Below, piece by piece: positions 24,070-32,803 of a stretch of DNA of 50,886 nt; positions within the stretch are counted from its first letter, which is position 1, and every line of letters starts with the position of its first letter. The position numbers and the translations under genes were made by a program. The notes under the pieces are model-generated. The model worked only from the letters and a program-made list of their open reading frames with translations. It was not told where the DNA came from and ran no database searches. Where the stretch lies: NCBI RefSeq assembly GCF_001510715.1, contig NZ_LMTJ01000017.1, forward strand, positions 1 to 50,886, read 5' to 3'. This stretch comes from Bacillus sp. FJAT-29814 (GTDB lineage: Bacteria > Bacillota > Bacilli > Bacillales > Cytobacillaceae).

Positions 24070-27000
24070 TTAGTTCACTGGATTACCTTGCTCTTTTTTC
24101 GCCAATGGAATGCCTTTAACCATTTCAAAAATGATATTGAGCCAAGCGGAGGTGTCGAAGTCCTTCGTTTTAATAACCATTTTTAATTTTTTCCCCTCCA
24201 TGCCAGGGGTGACCGCACGGCCAAACTTGCTGCCTAAGTGGAAAAGCTTACTTCCATCAAGCGTGTTGGTTACGGCCTCATCCAATAGAATTGTCACATC
24301 CTGCTTAACCTGTTTAATTTGTTCGACGCCATTATTGATTGCAAATACCTTCATCTCGGCAATTTGGAACAAATAGGCGACCTCATCAGGATACTCGCCA
24401 AACCGGTCTAGCATTTCTGCCTCCAATTCTTCAATATCTTCGAGCGTCTGCGCACCTCTGAACCGCTTATACATTTCAATTTTTTGATGGCCATCTTTAA
24501 TATAGGAATCAGGAATGTAGGCATCAATTTCCAGATCGATTTCAACCGTTGGCTTGGGTGCCGCCTTAAGGTCGCCCTTACGCTCCTCAATCGCTTCCTT
24601 AAGCATTTGCGAATAAAGGTCAAATCCGACCGAATCGATAAAGCCATGCTGCTGAGCGCCCAATAAATTGCCCGCTCCTCTGATTGACAGGTCCCGCATG
24701 GCGATTTTAAAGCCTGAGCCTAACTCGGTAAACTCCTTGATGGTTTCAAGGCGTTTTTCAGCCACTTCCGTTAACACTTTGTCCTTGCGATAAGTAAAAT
24801 ACGCATAGGCGACACGATTTGACCTGCCGACACGGCCGCGAAGCTGATACAGCTGAGAAAGACCCATGCGGTCGGCATCGTGGACAATCAATGTATTGAC
24901 GTTAGGAATATCGACACCTGTCTCAATAATCGTCGTGCTCACCAACACATCGGATTCGCCAGCGAGAAAGCTGAGCATCACCGACTCCAATTCATTTTCT
25001 GTCATTTGGCCGTGAGCATAGGTTACCCGTGCGTCCGGCACAAGCATGCGGATTTCTTCTGCCTTGCGCTCAATATCCTCAACACGGTTATATAGGAAGT
25101 AGACTTGTCCGTCGCGGGCAAGCTCCCGCTCAATCGCCTCTCTGACAAGGCTTCCATTGTATTCCACCACATAGGTTTGCACCGGGAAACGGTTTTCCGG
25201 TGGTGTCTCTATGACCGATAAATCACGGACCCCAAGCATCGACATATGCAGCGTTCTCGGTATTGGCGTTGCGGTCAAAGTTAACACATCAATATTCGTC
25301 TTTAATCTTTTAATTTTTTCCTTGTGGGTAACGCCAAACCGCTGCTCCTCATCGATAATTAAGAGGCCCAAATCATGGTAAACAATGTCCTTGGACAACA
25401 GCCGATGCGTTCCGACGACAATATCAACCGTCCCGGCCTTTAAGCCTTTTATAGTTTCGGTTTGCTGCTTTTTCGTCCGAAATCTGCTTAACATACCGAT
25501 ATTTATTGGAAAGTCTTGAAATCTCTCGCGGATGGTCTCGTAGTGCTGCTGGGCCAAAATCGTTGTCGGCACCAAGAAGGCAACCTGCTTGCCGTCAGCA
25601 ATCGCTTTAAACGCCGCCCGGATTGCCACCTCTGTTTTTCCATAGCCAACATCGCCGCAAAGCAAACGATCCATCGGCCGCGGCTGTTCCATATCCTTTT
25701 TGATTTCATGGATGGAACGAAGCTGGTCTTCCGTTTCACGGTAGGCGAATGAGGTTTCAAATTCCCGCTGCATGTCACCGTCCGGCGAGAATGCATAACC
25801 GACTGCCGCCTCCCTTTCGGCATAAAGCTTAATAAGGTCGTCGGCAATATCTTCAACTGATGATTGGACCTTTGTCTTGACCTTCTTCCAATCACTGCCG
25901 CCAAGCTTATAGATTTTCGGCTCTTTCCCCTCAGAACCAACATATTTCTGGACCAGGTCAATTTGTTCAACCGGCACATAAAGCTTATCTGTCCCCTGGT
26001 AGCGGATATGAAGGTAATCCTTATGTATTCCGTTAATGACCAGGGTTTCAATTCCTAAATATTTTCCAATTCCATGATTAACATGGACAACATAATCGCC
26101 TGTTTTTAGCTCTGAATAGCTCTTAATCCGTTCGGCATTGGAGAGCTTTTGCCGGCTGGAGGACTTTTTCACTCGCTTATTAAACAGCTCTTCCTCAGTA
26201 ATGACGGCAATTTTTTGAATTGACAGCTCAAAACCGGTTTGCAGGCTTCCTTTCATAATCTGAGTTCTGCCTGGCAGCGGCTTCTGATCGTCGGTGATGA
26301 CACTGGCATCTACTTCATAATCTTCTAGAACACGTTCCAGCTTTTTGACTCTTTCCTCGTCCGGCCCTAAAAATAGAATACAATAATTGCTTTTTTTCCA
26401 TCTGTCAATCTCCGCTTTTAGCAGATGCATTTGTCCGTGGAAGTTCTGCATCGGCTTGCAGGAAACATTAATGATGTTCTGAGGATTGGTATTGGCTACA
26501 TGCCGCAAGAACAACGACATATAGATAATCGGAAACTCCTTTTTAATTAAAAACGCCTGCAGGTCATGGGAAATATGCAAATCATGGATGATCTTCCCTT
26601 CGCCAAGCAAGGCGGTATACCATTCCGCCTCCTCTTTTACTAGCGATTCATTCATTTCATGGACCCGGCTGATTTCATCAATAAACACCAAGCCGTCTTT
26701 AGGCAGATAGTCTAGTAGACTGCTAGGCGATTCATAGGCTAAGGACAGGTATTTGTAGACTTCATCCGGCTTCTGGCCATTTTTAAATTGTTCCAGTTCA
26801 TGACTGATATTTTGTGTAAGCTGCAGCTTGGCCTTGTCGTCCTTTAATTTTTTTAAGCTTTTAGCCAAGCCGCCTTCCAATCTGGCAGCCATCTGGCGAT
26901 AATTTTCCGGCTCAAGCAGGAATTCTGTTGCAGGGCCAATGACAGCTTCTGTCACCTTTCCTTTTGAACGCTGGTCTTCGAGTGAGAAATAACGGATTGA

Positions 27001-27606
27001 ATCGATTTCAGTATCAAACAGCTCTATTCTTAACGGGTTTTCTTCAGTAAGTGGGTAAATATCGATAATACCGCCTCTTACACTAAACTCACCGGGAGTC
27101 GTCACCATTTCACCGCGAACATAGCCCATGTTGACCAATGTTTTCAGGAATGTCTCAATCTCCAAATCTTCCCCCATTTTTACTGCTAGCTGGTATCGCT
27201 GCCAGATAGTTTTGGGAGGGAGAATTTTTTTCAACCCGGCAATCGGCACAATCATAATTCCTTTATTATGCTGACTCCAGTAATTTAGTGCGTCAATGCG
27301 CTGGGCTTTTAATTCCGGACTGGCAACACTGAGTTCAGCAGCAATTAACTCGTTTGCCGGAAAAAGAAATACTTCCGTTTCGTTTACTAGATTGGAAAGA
27401 TCATCATAGAGTTTTTGTGCTTGTAATAGATTATGGGTAACAAGCATAATCGGCCTGTTTAATTTTTCGTAAATAGCCGCGGTAAAAACAGTCCTTGAAG
27501 AACCCGATAACCCGGATATCAACTGTTCCCGCAAATTTTCGTTAATTCCAGCCAGAACGGACTGGACATCTTCCTGCTGCAGAAATAACGATTTTAAACC
27601 ATTCAA
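24070..27606 (-). CDS. mfd: transcription-repair coupling factor Mfd
   Basis: DNA translocase that removes RNA polymerase stalled at lesions and recruits UvrA. The 1178 residues are full length. N-terminal UvrB-like modules (about 1-340) include GEFSVRGGIIDIYP; the RNA polymerase-interacting CarD-like domain is near 490-560 (GDYVVHVNHGIGKYLG); the superfamily 2 helicase follows with Walker A GDVGYGKTEVA (about 645-655), DEEQ box IIDEEQRFGV and RGRVGRSNRVAYAYF; the C-terminal TRCF domain is present (DLEIDAYIPDSYI). The start is TTG at 27606 preceded by GGAGGAGGAG. It follows fin, as in B. subtilis. Confidence 0.97.
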   Translation of the reverse strand: MNGLKSLFLQQEDVQSVLAGINENLREQLISGLSGSSRTVFTAAIYEKLNRPIMLVTHNLLQAQKLYDDLSNLVNETEVFLFPANELIAAELSVASPELKAQRIDALNYWSQHNKGIMIVPIAGLKKILPPKTIWQRYQLAVKMGEDLEIETFLKTLVNMGYVRGEMVTTPGEFSVRGGIIDIYPLTEENPLRIELFDTEIDSIRYFSLEDQRSKGKVTEAVIGPATEFLLEPENYRQMAARLEGGLAKSLKKLKDDKAKLQLTQNISHELEQFKNGQKPDEVYKYLSLAYESPSSLLDYLPKDGLVFIDEISRVHEMNESLVKEEAEWYTALLGEGKIIHDLHISHDLQAFLIKKEFPIIYMSLFLRHVANTNPQNIINVSCKPMQNFHGQMHLLKAEIDRWKKSNYCILFLGPDEERVKKLERVLEDYEVDASVITDDQKPLPGRTQIMKGSLQTGFELSIQKIAVITEEELFNKRVKKSSSRQKLSNAERIKSYSELKTGDYVVHVNHGIGKYLGIETLVINGIHKDYLHIRYQGTDKLYVPVEQIDLVQKYVGSEGKEPKIYKLGGSDWKKVKTKVQSSVEDIADDLIKLYAEREAAVGYAFSPDGDMQREFETSFAYRETEDQLRSIHEIKKDMEQPRPMDRLLCGDVGYGKTEVAIRAAFKAIADGKQVAFLVPTTILAQQHYETIRERFQDFPINIGMLSRFRTKKQQTETIKGLKAGTVDIVVGTHRLLSKDIVYHDLGLLIIDEEQRFGVTHKEKIKRLKTNIDVLTLTATPIPRTLHMSMLGVRDLSVIETPPENRFPVQTYVVEYNGSLVREAIERELARDGQVYFLYNRVEDIERKAEEIRMLVPDARVTYAHGQMTENELESVMLSFLAGESDVLVSTTIIETGVDIPNVNTLIVHDADRMGLSQLYQLRGRVGRSNRVAYAYFTYRKDKVLTEVAEKRLETIKEFTELGSGFKIAMRDLSIRGAGNLLGAQQHGFIDSVGFDLYSQMLKEAIEERKGDLKAAPKPTVEIDLEIDAYIPDSYIKDGHQKIEMYKRFRGAQTLEDIEELEAEMLDRFGEYPDEVAYLFQIAEMKVFAINNGVEQIKQVKQDVTILLDEAVTNTLDGSKLFHLGSKFGRAVTPGMEGKKLKMVIKTKDFDTSAWLNIIFEMVKGIPLAKKEQGNPVN

Positions 27607-27661
27607 GGCTTCTCCTCCTCCCTTAAAAGTTTTATTTTTATATTGCTACATTTTTTAAACA

Positions 27662-27689
27662 GAAAAATGCTTTGGAGTCATTCCAAAGC
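27662..27689 (-). terminator. terminator after fin
   Basis: Perfect 8-bp stem GCTTTGGA/TCCAAAGC with a 5-nt loop, followed on the minus strand by ATTTTTCT. Read-through into mfd remains possible. Confidence 0.75.
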
Positions 27690-27693
27690 GCAC

Positions 27694-27924
27694 TTAATGG
27701 ATCAAAAAATCGTATTGATGGTAATCCGGATTCCGTTCCAATGCTTCTTGGCAATCTTCACAAATCGCCTTAATATTAATATCCCCTGTGGTCTCATAGG
27801 AAACCATATCCTGTCTTTCCTGATCGGATAATTTGTGAAGGCCGAGTGCCTCCGCATGAATGGATGCTTCCTCTATAGAGCCAATTTTGGTGCCACAATG
27901 ACGGCAATGATAATGGATGGCCAC
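27694..27924 (-). CDS. fin: anti-sigma-F factor Fin
   Basis: Small zinc-binding protein that inhibits sigma-F to help the switch to sigma-G in the forespore. The 76 residues contain a rubredoxin-like zinc site: CRHCG near residues 7-11 and CEDC near 57-60 (two Cys-X2-Cys). The family stretch SYETTGDINIKAICEDCQEA is present. Formerly YabK. A near-consensus forespore promoter lies 32-62 nt upstream. The gene sits between pth and mfd, as in B. subtilis. Confidence 0.94.
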   Translation of the reverse strand: MAIHYHCRHCGTKIGSIEEASIHAEALGLHKLSDQERQDMVSYETTGDINIKAICEDCQEALERNPDYHQYDFLIH

Positions 27925-27955
27925 GCCTGTCCCTCCCTAGTTTGCAATTCATTAT

Positions 27956-27986
27956 TAGTATGAACGGCAGCAAGGGAACTTATTCA
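27956..27986 (-). promoter_or_regulatory. sigma-G (forespore) promoter of fin
   Basis: On the minus strand: TGAATA (27986-27981), 18-bp spacer, CATACTA (27962-27956). Both elements match the sigma-G consensus fully. Such sites may also be read by sigma-F, which controls fin in B. subtilis. Confidence 0.8.
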
Positions 27987-28042
27987 TGACGGCCTGCTTT
28001 GAAGTTACTTTCCTTTAGTCTATTAAGCATAAGCCCGTATCA

Positions 28043-28606
28043 TTACTGATTATATTCATTCATTACTTGTAAAAATGGCTTTTTTAGCCATGCCTCACAA
28101 GCATCGGCGCTCTTTAATACCGCTTCTTTTACCGGCTCCTGTTCGTCAGGGCGGAATTTGCCAAGTACATAGTCAGGAACACTCATACCCGGCGGATTAG
28201 GCCGGTCGATTCCGATTCGGATCCGGTTAAACTCCTGTGTACCCAGATGCTGGACGGTTGACTTTATTCCATTGTGGCCGCCGGGACTTCCCTTCTGACG
28301 CAGCCTGATTTTTCCAACTGGTAAGTCAAGGTCGTCATAGATGACAACCAGATTCTCCAAGTCTATTTGATAATAATCGATTACCGCCCGGATGGACTCC
28401 CCGGATAAATTCATATAGGTTAGGGGCTTAAGCAGTAGGACCTTTTCCCCGCTGGCAAAACCGGTTCCGTATACCCCTTTATGCTTTGCTTGATTCAGCG
28501 GGACATTCCAACGGCTGGCCAGTTCGTCAACGACTTCAAAGCCAATGTTATGCCGTGTATGCTCATACTGTTTCCCCGGGTTTCCCAAACCAACAATCAC
28601 CTTCAT
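28043..28606 (-). CDS. pth: peptidyl-tRNA hydrolase (SpoVC)
   Basis: Releases tRNA from prematurely dropped peptidyl-tRNAs; essential in most bacteria and known in B. subtilis also as spoVC. The 187-residue form starts MKVIVGLGNPGKQYEHTRHN, with the catalytic His in TRHNIGF (about 19) and the conserved YDDLDLPVGKIRLRQKGSPG and GGHNGIKS. I chose ATG at 28606, behind GAGGAGG (spacing rather long, 11 nt). The frame is open to 28690 and includes an ATG at 28663, but the added residues are not part of the family and the longest form would start inside the ctc terminator. Confidence 0.93.
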   Translation of the reverse strand: MKVIVGLGNPGKQYEHTRHNIGFEVVDELASRWNVPLNQAKHKGVYGTGFASGEKVLLLKPLTYMNLSGESIRAVIDYYQIDLENLVVIYDDLDLPVGKIRLRQKGSPGGHNGIKSTVQHLGTQEFNRIRIGIDRPNPPGMSVPDYVLGKFRPDEQEPVKEAVLKSADACEAWLKKPFLQVMNEYNQ

Positions 28607-28689
28607 ATGTGGTCCGCCCTCCTCTTCTTGCTTAGCCCGCTTTTTAAAAAGTTTCGTAAACATCGTTTTCTCCCATTTTCCATAATGCA

Positions 28690-28720
28690 ATAAAAGACGT
28701 AACCAAACTAGGTTACGTCT
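28690..28720 (-). terminator. terminator after ctc
   Basis: Perfect 10-bp stem AGACGTAACC/GGTTACGTCT with a 6-nt loop, followed on the minus strand by TTTTATTG. It lies 5 nt beyond the ctc stop. Confidence 0.85.
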
Positions 28721-28725
28721 ATATA

Positions 28726-29361
28726 CTATTCTTTGCCCTGAGGCTCTGTTTCTCTGCCTTCTTCTTCATTTGGATGGCCGCCCTCTTGCTGCTCGCCTGC
28801 ATTGATTTCCTCTTCAACTTTAGGTGGCAGAATCGAGGCGACCACTTCGCTTTCCTCGTGGTTAATGGTCATCCCCATTGTCGGAATATCCCTGACATAG
28901 AGGCTCTCGCCCACTTGCAGATTAGTAATGTCGACTTCAATCTGCGGCGGTATATTCTCTGCTGTCGTCGTTACCGAAAGTTGATGAAGCGGCTGTTGCA
29001 TGACTCCACCGTCCTTGACGCCGGCAGCGTATCCGACTAGCGCCAGTCTGACATCAACAGTAATCTTCGAGGATTTATCAACCGCTAGAAAATCAACATG
29101 AATGATTTCCTTCTTCATAACATCCTCTTGATAATCCGATAGAATAACATCCTGTTTTGAGCCGTCCATATCGAGCGAAAACACGCCATTTCTACCGACA
29201 GAACGAAGTGTTTTGGTTAAATCAGCCGAGCTGATAAACACCGGCCTGTTCTCTACCTTTGCTCCGTAGACGACAGCCGGGATCTGGCCATTGTTCCTCA
29301 TTTTTTTTAACTCCGAGCCAGGAATTTCCTTGCGCTCCGTTGCTTGTAAAACAGCACTCAT
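28726..29361 (-). CDS. ctc: general stress ribosomal protein L25/Ctc
   Basis: Binds 5S rRNA on the 50S subunit; long (CTC-type) form of L25 made under stress in Bacillus. The 211 residues have the L25 beta-barrel at about 5-95 (LKKMRNNGQIPAVVYGAKVE) and a TL5-type C-terminal domain at about 100-185 (LHQLSVTTTAENIPPQIEVD), with a very acidic, Glu-rich tail. The upstream promoter is a close match to sigma-B, as expected from the B. subtilis gene. It lies downstream of prs and glmU. Confidence 0.95.
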   Translation of the reverse strand: MSAVLQATERKEIPGSELKKMRNNGQIPAVVYGAKVENRPVFISSADLTKTLRSVGRNGVFSLDMDGSKQDVILSDYQEDVMKKEIIHVDFLAVDKSSKITVDVRLALVGYAAGVKDGGVMQQPLHQLSVTTTAENIPPQIEVDITNLQVGESLYVRDIPTMGMTINHEESEVVASILPPKVEEEINAGEQQEGGHPNEEEGRETEPQGKE

Positions 29362-29398
29362 TTATGATCACCTTCCTATTTAGTCATCTGTAATAAAA

Positions 29399-29424
29399 AT
29401 GCCCTAAAACAGGAAGGTTTAAAC
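29399..29424 (-). promoter_or_regulatory. sigma-B promoter of ctc
   Basis: On the minus strand: GTTTAA (29424-29419), 14-bp spacer, GGGCAT (29404-29399). The consensus is GTTTAA-N12/14-GGGWAT, so only one -10 base differs. The spacing equals that of the classic B. subtilis ctc promoter. Confidence 0.85.
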
Positions 29425-29443
29425 ATTTTTCAGGTGGTGTTTA

Positions 29444-30400
29444 TTAATCAAATAAGGTGCTGACTGATTGTTCTTCGTGGATGCGGATAATCGCTTCCCC
29501 AATGAGCGGTGCCACTGAAAGGCCAACGATTTTTTCAATTTTCTTCTCTTCCGGAAGCGAAATAGAGTTTGTTACAACCAACTCTTTGATTTTGGAATTT
29601 TGAATCCGCTCAATCGCCGGTCCGGATAGCACTGGGTGGGTACAGGACGCGTACACTTCTTTTGCCCCATTTTCCACCAAAGCGTTGGCAGCAAGAGTAA
29701 TTGTACCTGCTGTATCAATAATGTCGTCGATTAAAATGGCGACTTTTCCTTCAATATTACCGACGATATTCATAACTTCAGCCACATTCGGTCTTGGACG
29801 GCGCTTATCAATAATCGCAATTGGCGCTTTAAGGCGCTCGGCCATCTTTCTGGCTCTCGTAACCCCACCATGGTCTGGGGAAACAATGACAATATCTCCA
29901 TCCAACGCTTTGTCCTTGAAGTAGTCTGAAAGGATCGGAACACCCATTAATTGGTCAACCGGAATATCAAAGAAACCTTGAATCTGCGGCGCATGTAAAT
30001 CAAGGGTCAGCACACGTGTTGCCCCGGCTGTTTCCAGTAGGTTGGCCACCAATTTTGCGGTAATAGGTTCGCGGGCGCGCGCTTTTCTGTCTTGACGGGC
30101 ATAGCCATAATACGGCATGACAATATTAATCGTTTTGGCTGATGCTCTTTTCAACGCATCAATCATGATTAATAATTCCATAATATTGTCATTTACAGGC
30201 TGGCTTGTTGATTGGATCACGAAAACATCACAGCCGCGGATACTTTCTTCAATATTGATTTGAATTTCTCCGTCACTAAATCTGTTGACTGAACATTTTC
30301 CGAGCTCGACTCCAATGACCTTAGCAATTTCTTGGGCAAGGGGGAAATTGGAATTTAAACTAAACACTTTTAAATTAGGATCTAAATATTGATTCGACAT
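29444..30400 (-). CDS. prs: ribose-phosphate pyrophosphokinase (PRPP synthetase)
   Basis: Makes PRPP from ribose 5-phosphate and ATP, for purine, pyrimidine, His, Trp and NAD synthesis. The 318 residues show the class I signatures: SDGEIQINIEESIRG (about 42-56), YYGYARQDRKARAREPITAK (about 98-117), the catalytic flexible loop, VSPDHGGVTRARKMAE and the PRPP site AILIDDIIDTAGTI (about 216-229). It follows glmU by 22 nt, as in B. subtilis, so both are probably on one message that may continue into ctc. Confidence 0.97.
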   Translation of the reverse strand: MSNQYLDPNLKVFSLNSNFPLAQEIAKVIGVELGKCSVNRFSDGEIQINIEESIRGCDVFVIQSTSQPVNDNIMELLIMIDALKRASAKTINIVMPYYGYARQDRKARAREPITAKLVANLLETAGATRVLTLDLHAPQIQGFFDIPVDQLMGVPILSDYFKDKALDGDIVIVSPDHGGVTRARKMAERLKAPIAIIDKRRPRPNVAEVMNIVGNIEGKVAILIDDIIDTAGTITLAANALVENGAKEVYASCTHPVLSGPAIERIQNSKIKELVVTNSISLPEEKKIEKIVGLSVAPLIGEAIIRIHEEQSVSTLFD

Positions 30401-30422
30401 GAGGGCCCTCCATTAAATTCGC

Positions 30423-31796
30423 TTATTTTTTCAAATTAAGCTTATCGACGTAATTTTCTTTATTGACTTGATGTGATCGTGCAATTGATAAAGCGTTGCC
30501 AGGTACGTCCTTCGTGATCGTGGAGCCGGCGGCAACATAGGCTCCTTTTCCAATCGTGACAGGGGCAACCAAATTGGAATTACAGCCAATGAACACTTCA
30601 TCTTCTATTTTTGTTAAAAATTTATTTTTACCATCATAATTCACGGTGATCGAACCGCAGCCGATATTAACATCGCTGCCCACCTCGGCATCACCGATAT
30701 AGCTAAGATGCGATGCCTTGCTTCCTTTGCCAAAGACAGCCTTCTTGATTTCAACGAAGTTGCCGATTTTCACATCATCATTAATATTTGACTCCGGACG
30801 AATATGAGCAAATGGGCCAATGTTAACCTTTGAACCAATTGAACTATTATGGGCGACTGATTGCCGTACCACGGTTCCATCGCCAATTTGGCAGGACACA
30901 ATTTCCGAATGAGGGCCAATCGTACAGTCGGCACCAATCGTCGTATTGCCTTTCAGCATGGTTCCCGGCAGGATGGTCGTATCTGCCCCGATCTTAACAT
31001 CCGCTTCAATATAAGTGTTTTGTGGGTCGACAATCGTTACACCATTGCGCATTTGTACTTCATTGATCCGGGCGCGCATGATCCGCTCGGCTTCTGCCAA
31101 TGCGACACGGTCGTTGACCCCAAGTGTTTCATCCAAATCATTCGTTTGATAGGCAGTGACAATCTCACCCTGATTTTTAAGGATTTCGATTACATCAGGG
31201 AGGTAGTATTCACCTTGAACATTATTATTTGAAACATTCTTCAATGCTTCAAATAACGCAATATTATCAAAACAGTAGGTTCCTGTATTAATTTCATTGA
31301 TTTTCCGTTCTGCTTCACTGGCATCTTTATGCTCGACAATTTTTTCAACAAATCCGGCTTCATTGCGAACAATGCGGCCATAGCCTGCAGGGTTCTCAAT
31401 TCTGGCCGTGAGTACCGTCGCTTTTGCATTTGTTTCCACATGCTGCTTAAACAAAGCTTCCATCGTTTCCGCTTTAATTAACGGAGTGTCCCCGCAAACC
31501 ACAAGCGTTACACCTGCTTTGCCCTCAAGCTTTTCTTTCGCCTGCATCACCGCATGGGCCGTGCCAAGCTGCTGCTCTTGAAGGGCATAGTGGCAAATAT
31601 TGCCTAACTGAGCTTTTACCTTTTCCGCACCGTGGCCGATAATCGTAACAATTTCCTTCGTATCGAGCTTGTTAACCTGGTCGACAACGTGTTGAACCAT
31701 TGGTTTACCGCATACCGGGTGTAAAACCTTATATAGCTTTGATTTCATCCGTGTTCCTTGTCCGGCGGCTAAAATCACAGCATAACGATTAGACAT
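30423..31796 (-). CDS. glmU: bifunctional N-acetylglucosamine-1-phosphate uridyltransferase/acetyltransferase
   Basis: Makes UDP-GlcNAc for peptidoglycan and teichoic acids: C-terminal acetylation of glucosamine-1-P, then N-terminal uridylation. The 457 residues have the pyrophosphorylase signature VILAAGQGTRMKSKLYKVLH (about 7-26), VCGDTPL near 100, and a left-handed beta-helix of hexapeptide repeats from about 255 (IGADTTILPGTMLKGNTTIG), with the acetyl-CoA site HLSYIGDAEVG near 362. Preceded by a candidate sigma-A promoter. Confidence 0.97.
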   Translation of the reverse strand: MSNRYAVILAAGQGTRMKSKLYKVLHPVCGKPMVQHVVDQVNKLDTKEIVTIIGHGAEKVKAQLGNICHYALQEQQLGTAHAVMQAKEKLEGKAGVTLVVCGDTPLIKAETMEALFKQHVETNAKATVLTARIENPAGYGRIVRNEAGFVEKIVEHKDASEAERKINEINTGTYCFDNIALFEALKNVSNNNVQGEYYLPDVIEILKNQGEIVTAYQTNDLDETLGVNDRVALAEAERIMRARINEVQMRNGVTIVDPQNTYIEADVKIGADTTILPGTMLKGNTTIGADCTIGPHSEIVSCQIGDGTVVRQSVAHNSSIGSKVNIGPFAHIRPESNINDDVKIGNFVEIKKAVFGKGSKASHLSYIGDAEVGSDVNIGCGSITVNYDGKNKFLTKIEDEVFIGCNSNLVAPVTIGKGAYVAAGSTITKDVPGNALSIARSHQVNKENYVDKLNLKK

Positions 31797-31844
31797 GGAC
31801 AGTCCTCCATTTATTTAACCTTTTTAACCTTTTTTCCCACTAAA

Positions 31845-31873
31845 ATATTAACGTAAATGAGGTTGTATTTCAA
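31845..31873 (-). promoter_or_regulatory. candidate sigma-A promoter for glmU-prs
   Basis: On the minus strand: TTGAAA (31873-31868), 17-bp spacer, TAATAT (31850-31845), about 50 nt before the glmU start and downstream of the spoVG terminator. Confidence 0.55.
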
Positions 31874-31961
31874 GGAATGAGAGAATTGTGTCTAATGTCG
31901 CAATTTTGGATATTCTATTTGAACGGGGGTTTATTATGGGGATGTTGGGGGCTTTTTTCAA

Positions 31962-31992
31962 TAAAAAAGAGCCTTACTGAGAAGAAAGGCCC
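31962..31992 (-). terminator. terminator after spoVG
   Basis: On the minus strand GGGCCTT pairs with AAGGCTC (one G-U) around a 10-nt loop and is followed by TTTTTTATT. Confidence 0.8.
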
Positions 31993-32007
31993 TAGTTGTT
32001 TTAATTC

Positions 32008-32298
32008 TCAGGAAGCTCCGGCTTCTTCAAATTCTATTTCCAATTCACCTAAACGGTGGTACTCAGCCAATACCGCTTCTTGAATTTTCCCTCGAGTTCC
32101 GGAGTTGATTGGATGCGCAATGTCACGAAATTCTCCATCTGGAGTCCGCTTGCTTGGCATAGCGACAAATAAACCGTTGTTTCCGTCAATAACGCGAATG
32201 TCGTGGACAACGAATTCGTTATCTAATGTAATTGATGCAATCGCTCTCATTCGACCGTCGGTATTGACGCGGCGCAGTCTTACGTCAGTTACTTCCAT
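32008..32298 (-). CDS. spoVG: sporulation and septation regulator SpoVG
   Basis: Small nucleic-acid-binding protein, involved in spore cortex formation and asymmetric septation, and a post-transcriptional regulator in other Firmicutes. The 96 residues start MEVTDVRLRRVNTDGRMRAI and carry the conserved VIDGNNGLFVAMPSKRTPDG and DIAHPINSGTR core, with an acidic C-terminus. ATG at 32298 has GGGTGTGAG upstream; an in-frame ATG at 32319 is not conserved. A sigma-H promoter with the same spacing as B. subtilis is present. Confidence 0.97.
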   Translation of the reverse strand: MEVTDVRLRRVNTDGRMRAIASITLDNEFVVHDIRVIDGNNGLFVAMPSKRTPDGEFRDIAHPINSGTRGKIQEAVLAEYHRLGELEIEFEEAGAS

Positions 32299-32330
32299 GT
32301 GCTCACACCCTTTTTTCAATGTTAGTTAAA

Positions 32331-32357
32331 TAATTCAACAGGATTTTGCATAATCCT
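32331..32357 (-). promoter_or_regulatory. sigma-H promoter of spoVG
   Basis: On the minus strand AGGATT (32357-32352), 15-bp spacer, GAATTA (32336-32331), matching the sigma-H pattern AGGAWWW...GAATW and the spacing of the classic B. subtilis spoVG promoter. An A/T-rich tract lies upstream. The -35 is the first arm of a small inverted repeat AGGATT/AATCCT, which may or may not be significant. Confidence 0.8.
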
Positions 32358-32413
32358 TCTTTATTTAGAAACTTTTTTGAAAAATTTGGGCGAATTAGTG
32401 AAAATCTTTCAAA

Positions 32414-32442
32414 TAAAAAACGCTCGTCCTATAAAACGAGCG
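32414..32442 (-). terminator. terminator after ridA (contains the stop codon)
   Basis: Perfect 7-bp stem CGCTCGT/ACGAGCG with an 8-nt loop, followed on the minus strand by TTTTTT. The ridA stop codon (32431-32429) lies in the loop. Confidence 0.85.
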
Positions 32443-32803
32443 CAACTACTTCAATTTCAACCAATGCGTCTTTTGGCAGACGGGCTACCTCGACACAGGA
32501 ACGTGCCGGTTTATGAACGGAGAAATATTCGCCGTACACTTCATTGATGGCAGCAAAATCATCCATATTTTTAATGAAAACGGTCGCTTTTACGACTGTT
32601 TCCAAAGATGCCCCTGCTTCCTTCAGCACAGCCTGCAAATTGCGGAAAACCTGATGTGTTTGATCTTTAATATCGCCCGTTACCATCGTTCCTTCGGATG
32701 TTAACGGAATCTGGCCGGAACTGTAGAACATATTATTTACGACAATGCCTTGCGAGTATGGGCCGATGGCCGCAGGTGCCCCATTAGTTTGAACCACTTT
32801 CAC
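32429..32803 (-). CDS. ridA: reactive intermediate/imine deaminase RidA (YabJ)
   Basis: YjgF/Rid-family enzyme that hydrolyses reactive enamines and imines from PLP enzymes. The 124 residues start MKVVQTNGAPAAIGPYSQGI and contain YSSGQIPLT and the family signature with the catalytic Arg, ARSCVEVARLPKDALVEIEV (about 101-120). It follows purR with the start immediately next to the purR stop, the same order as in B. subtilis, where yabJ was linked to adenine-mediated repression by PurR. Confidence 0.96.
   Translation of the reverse strand: MKVVQTNGAPAAIGPYSQGIVVNNMFYSSGQIPLTSEGTMVTGDIKDQTHQVFRNLQAVLKEAGASLETVVKATVFIKNMDDFAAINEVYGEYFSVHKPARSCVEVARLPKDALVEIEVVALVL

Noticed and set aside
31925..31951. 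G-quadruplex between glmU and spoVG (G5, G4, G5 on the plus strand)
   Set aside because: Only three G-runs are present; a fourth is lacking, so an intramolecular three- or four-tetrad fold is unlikely.
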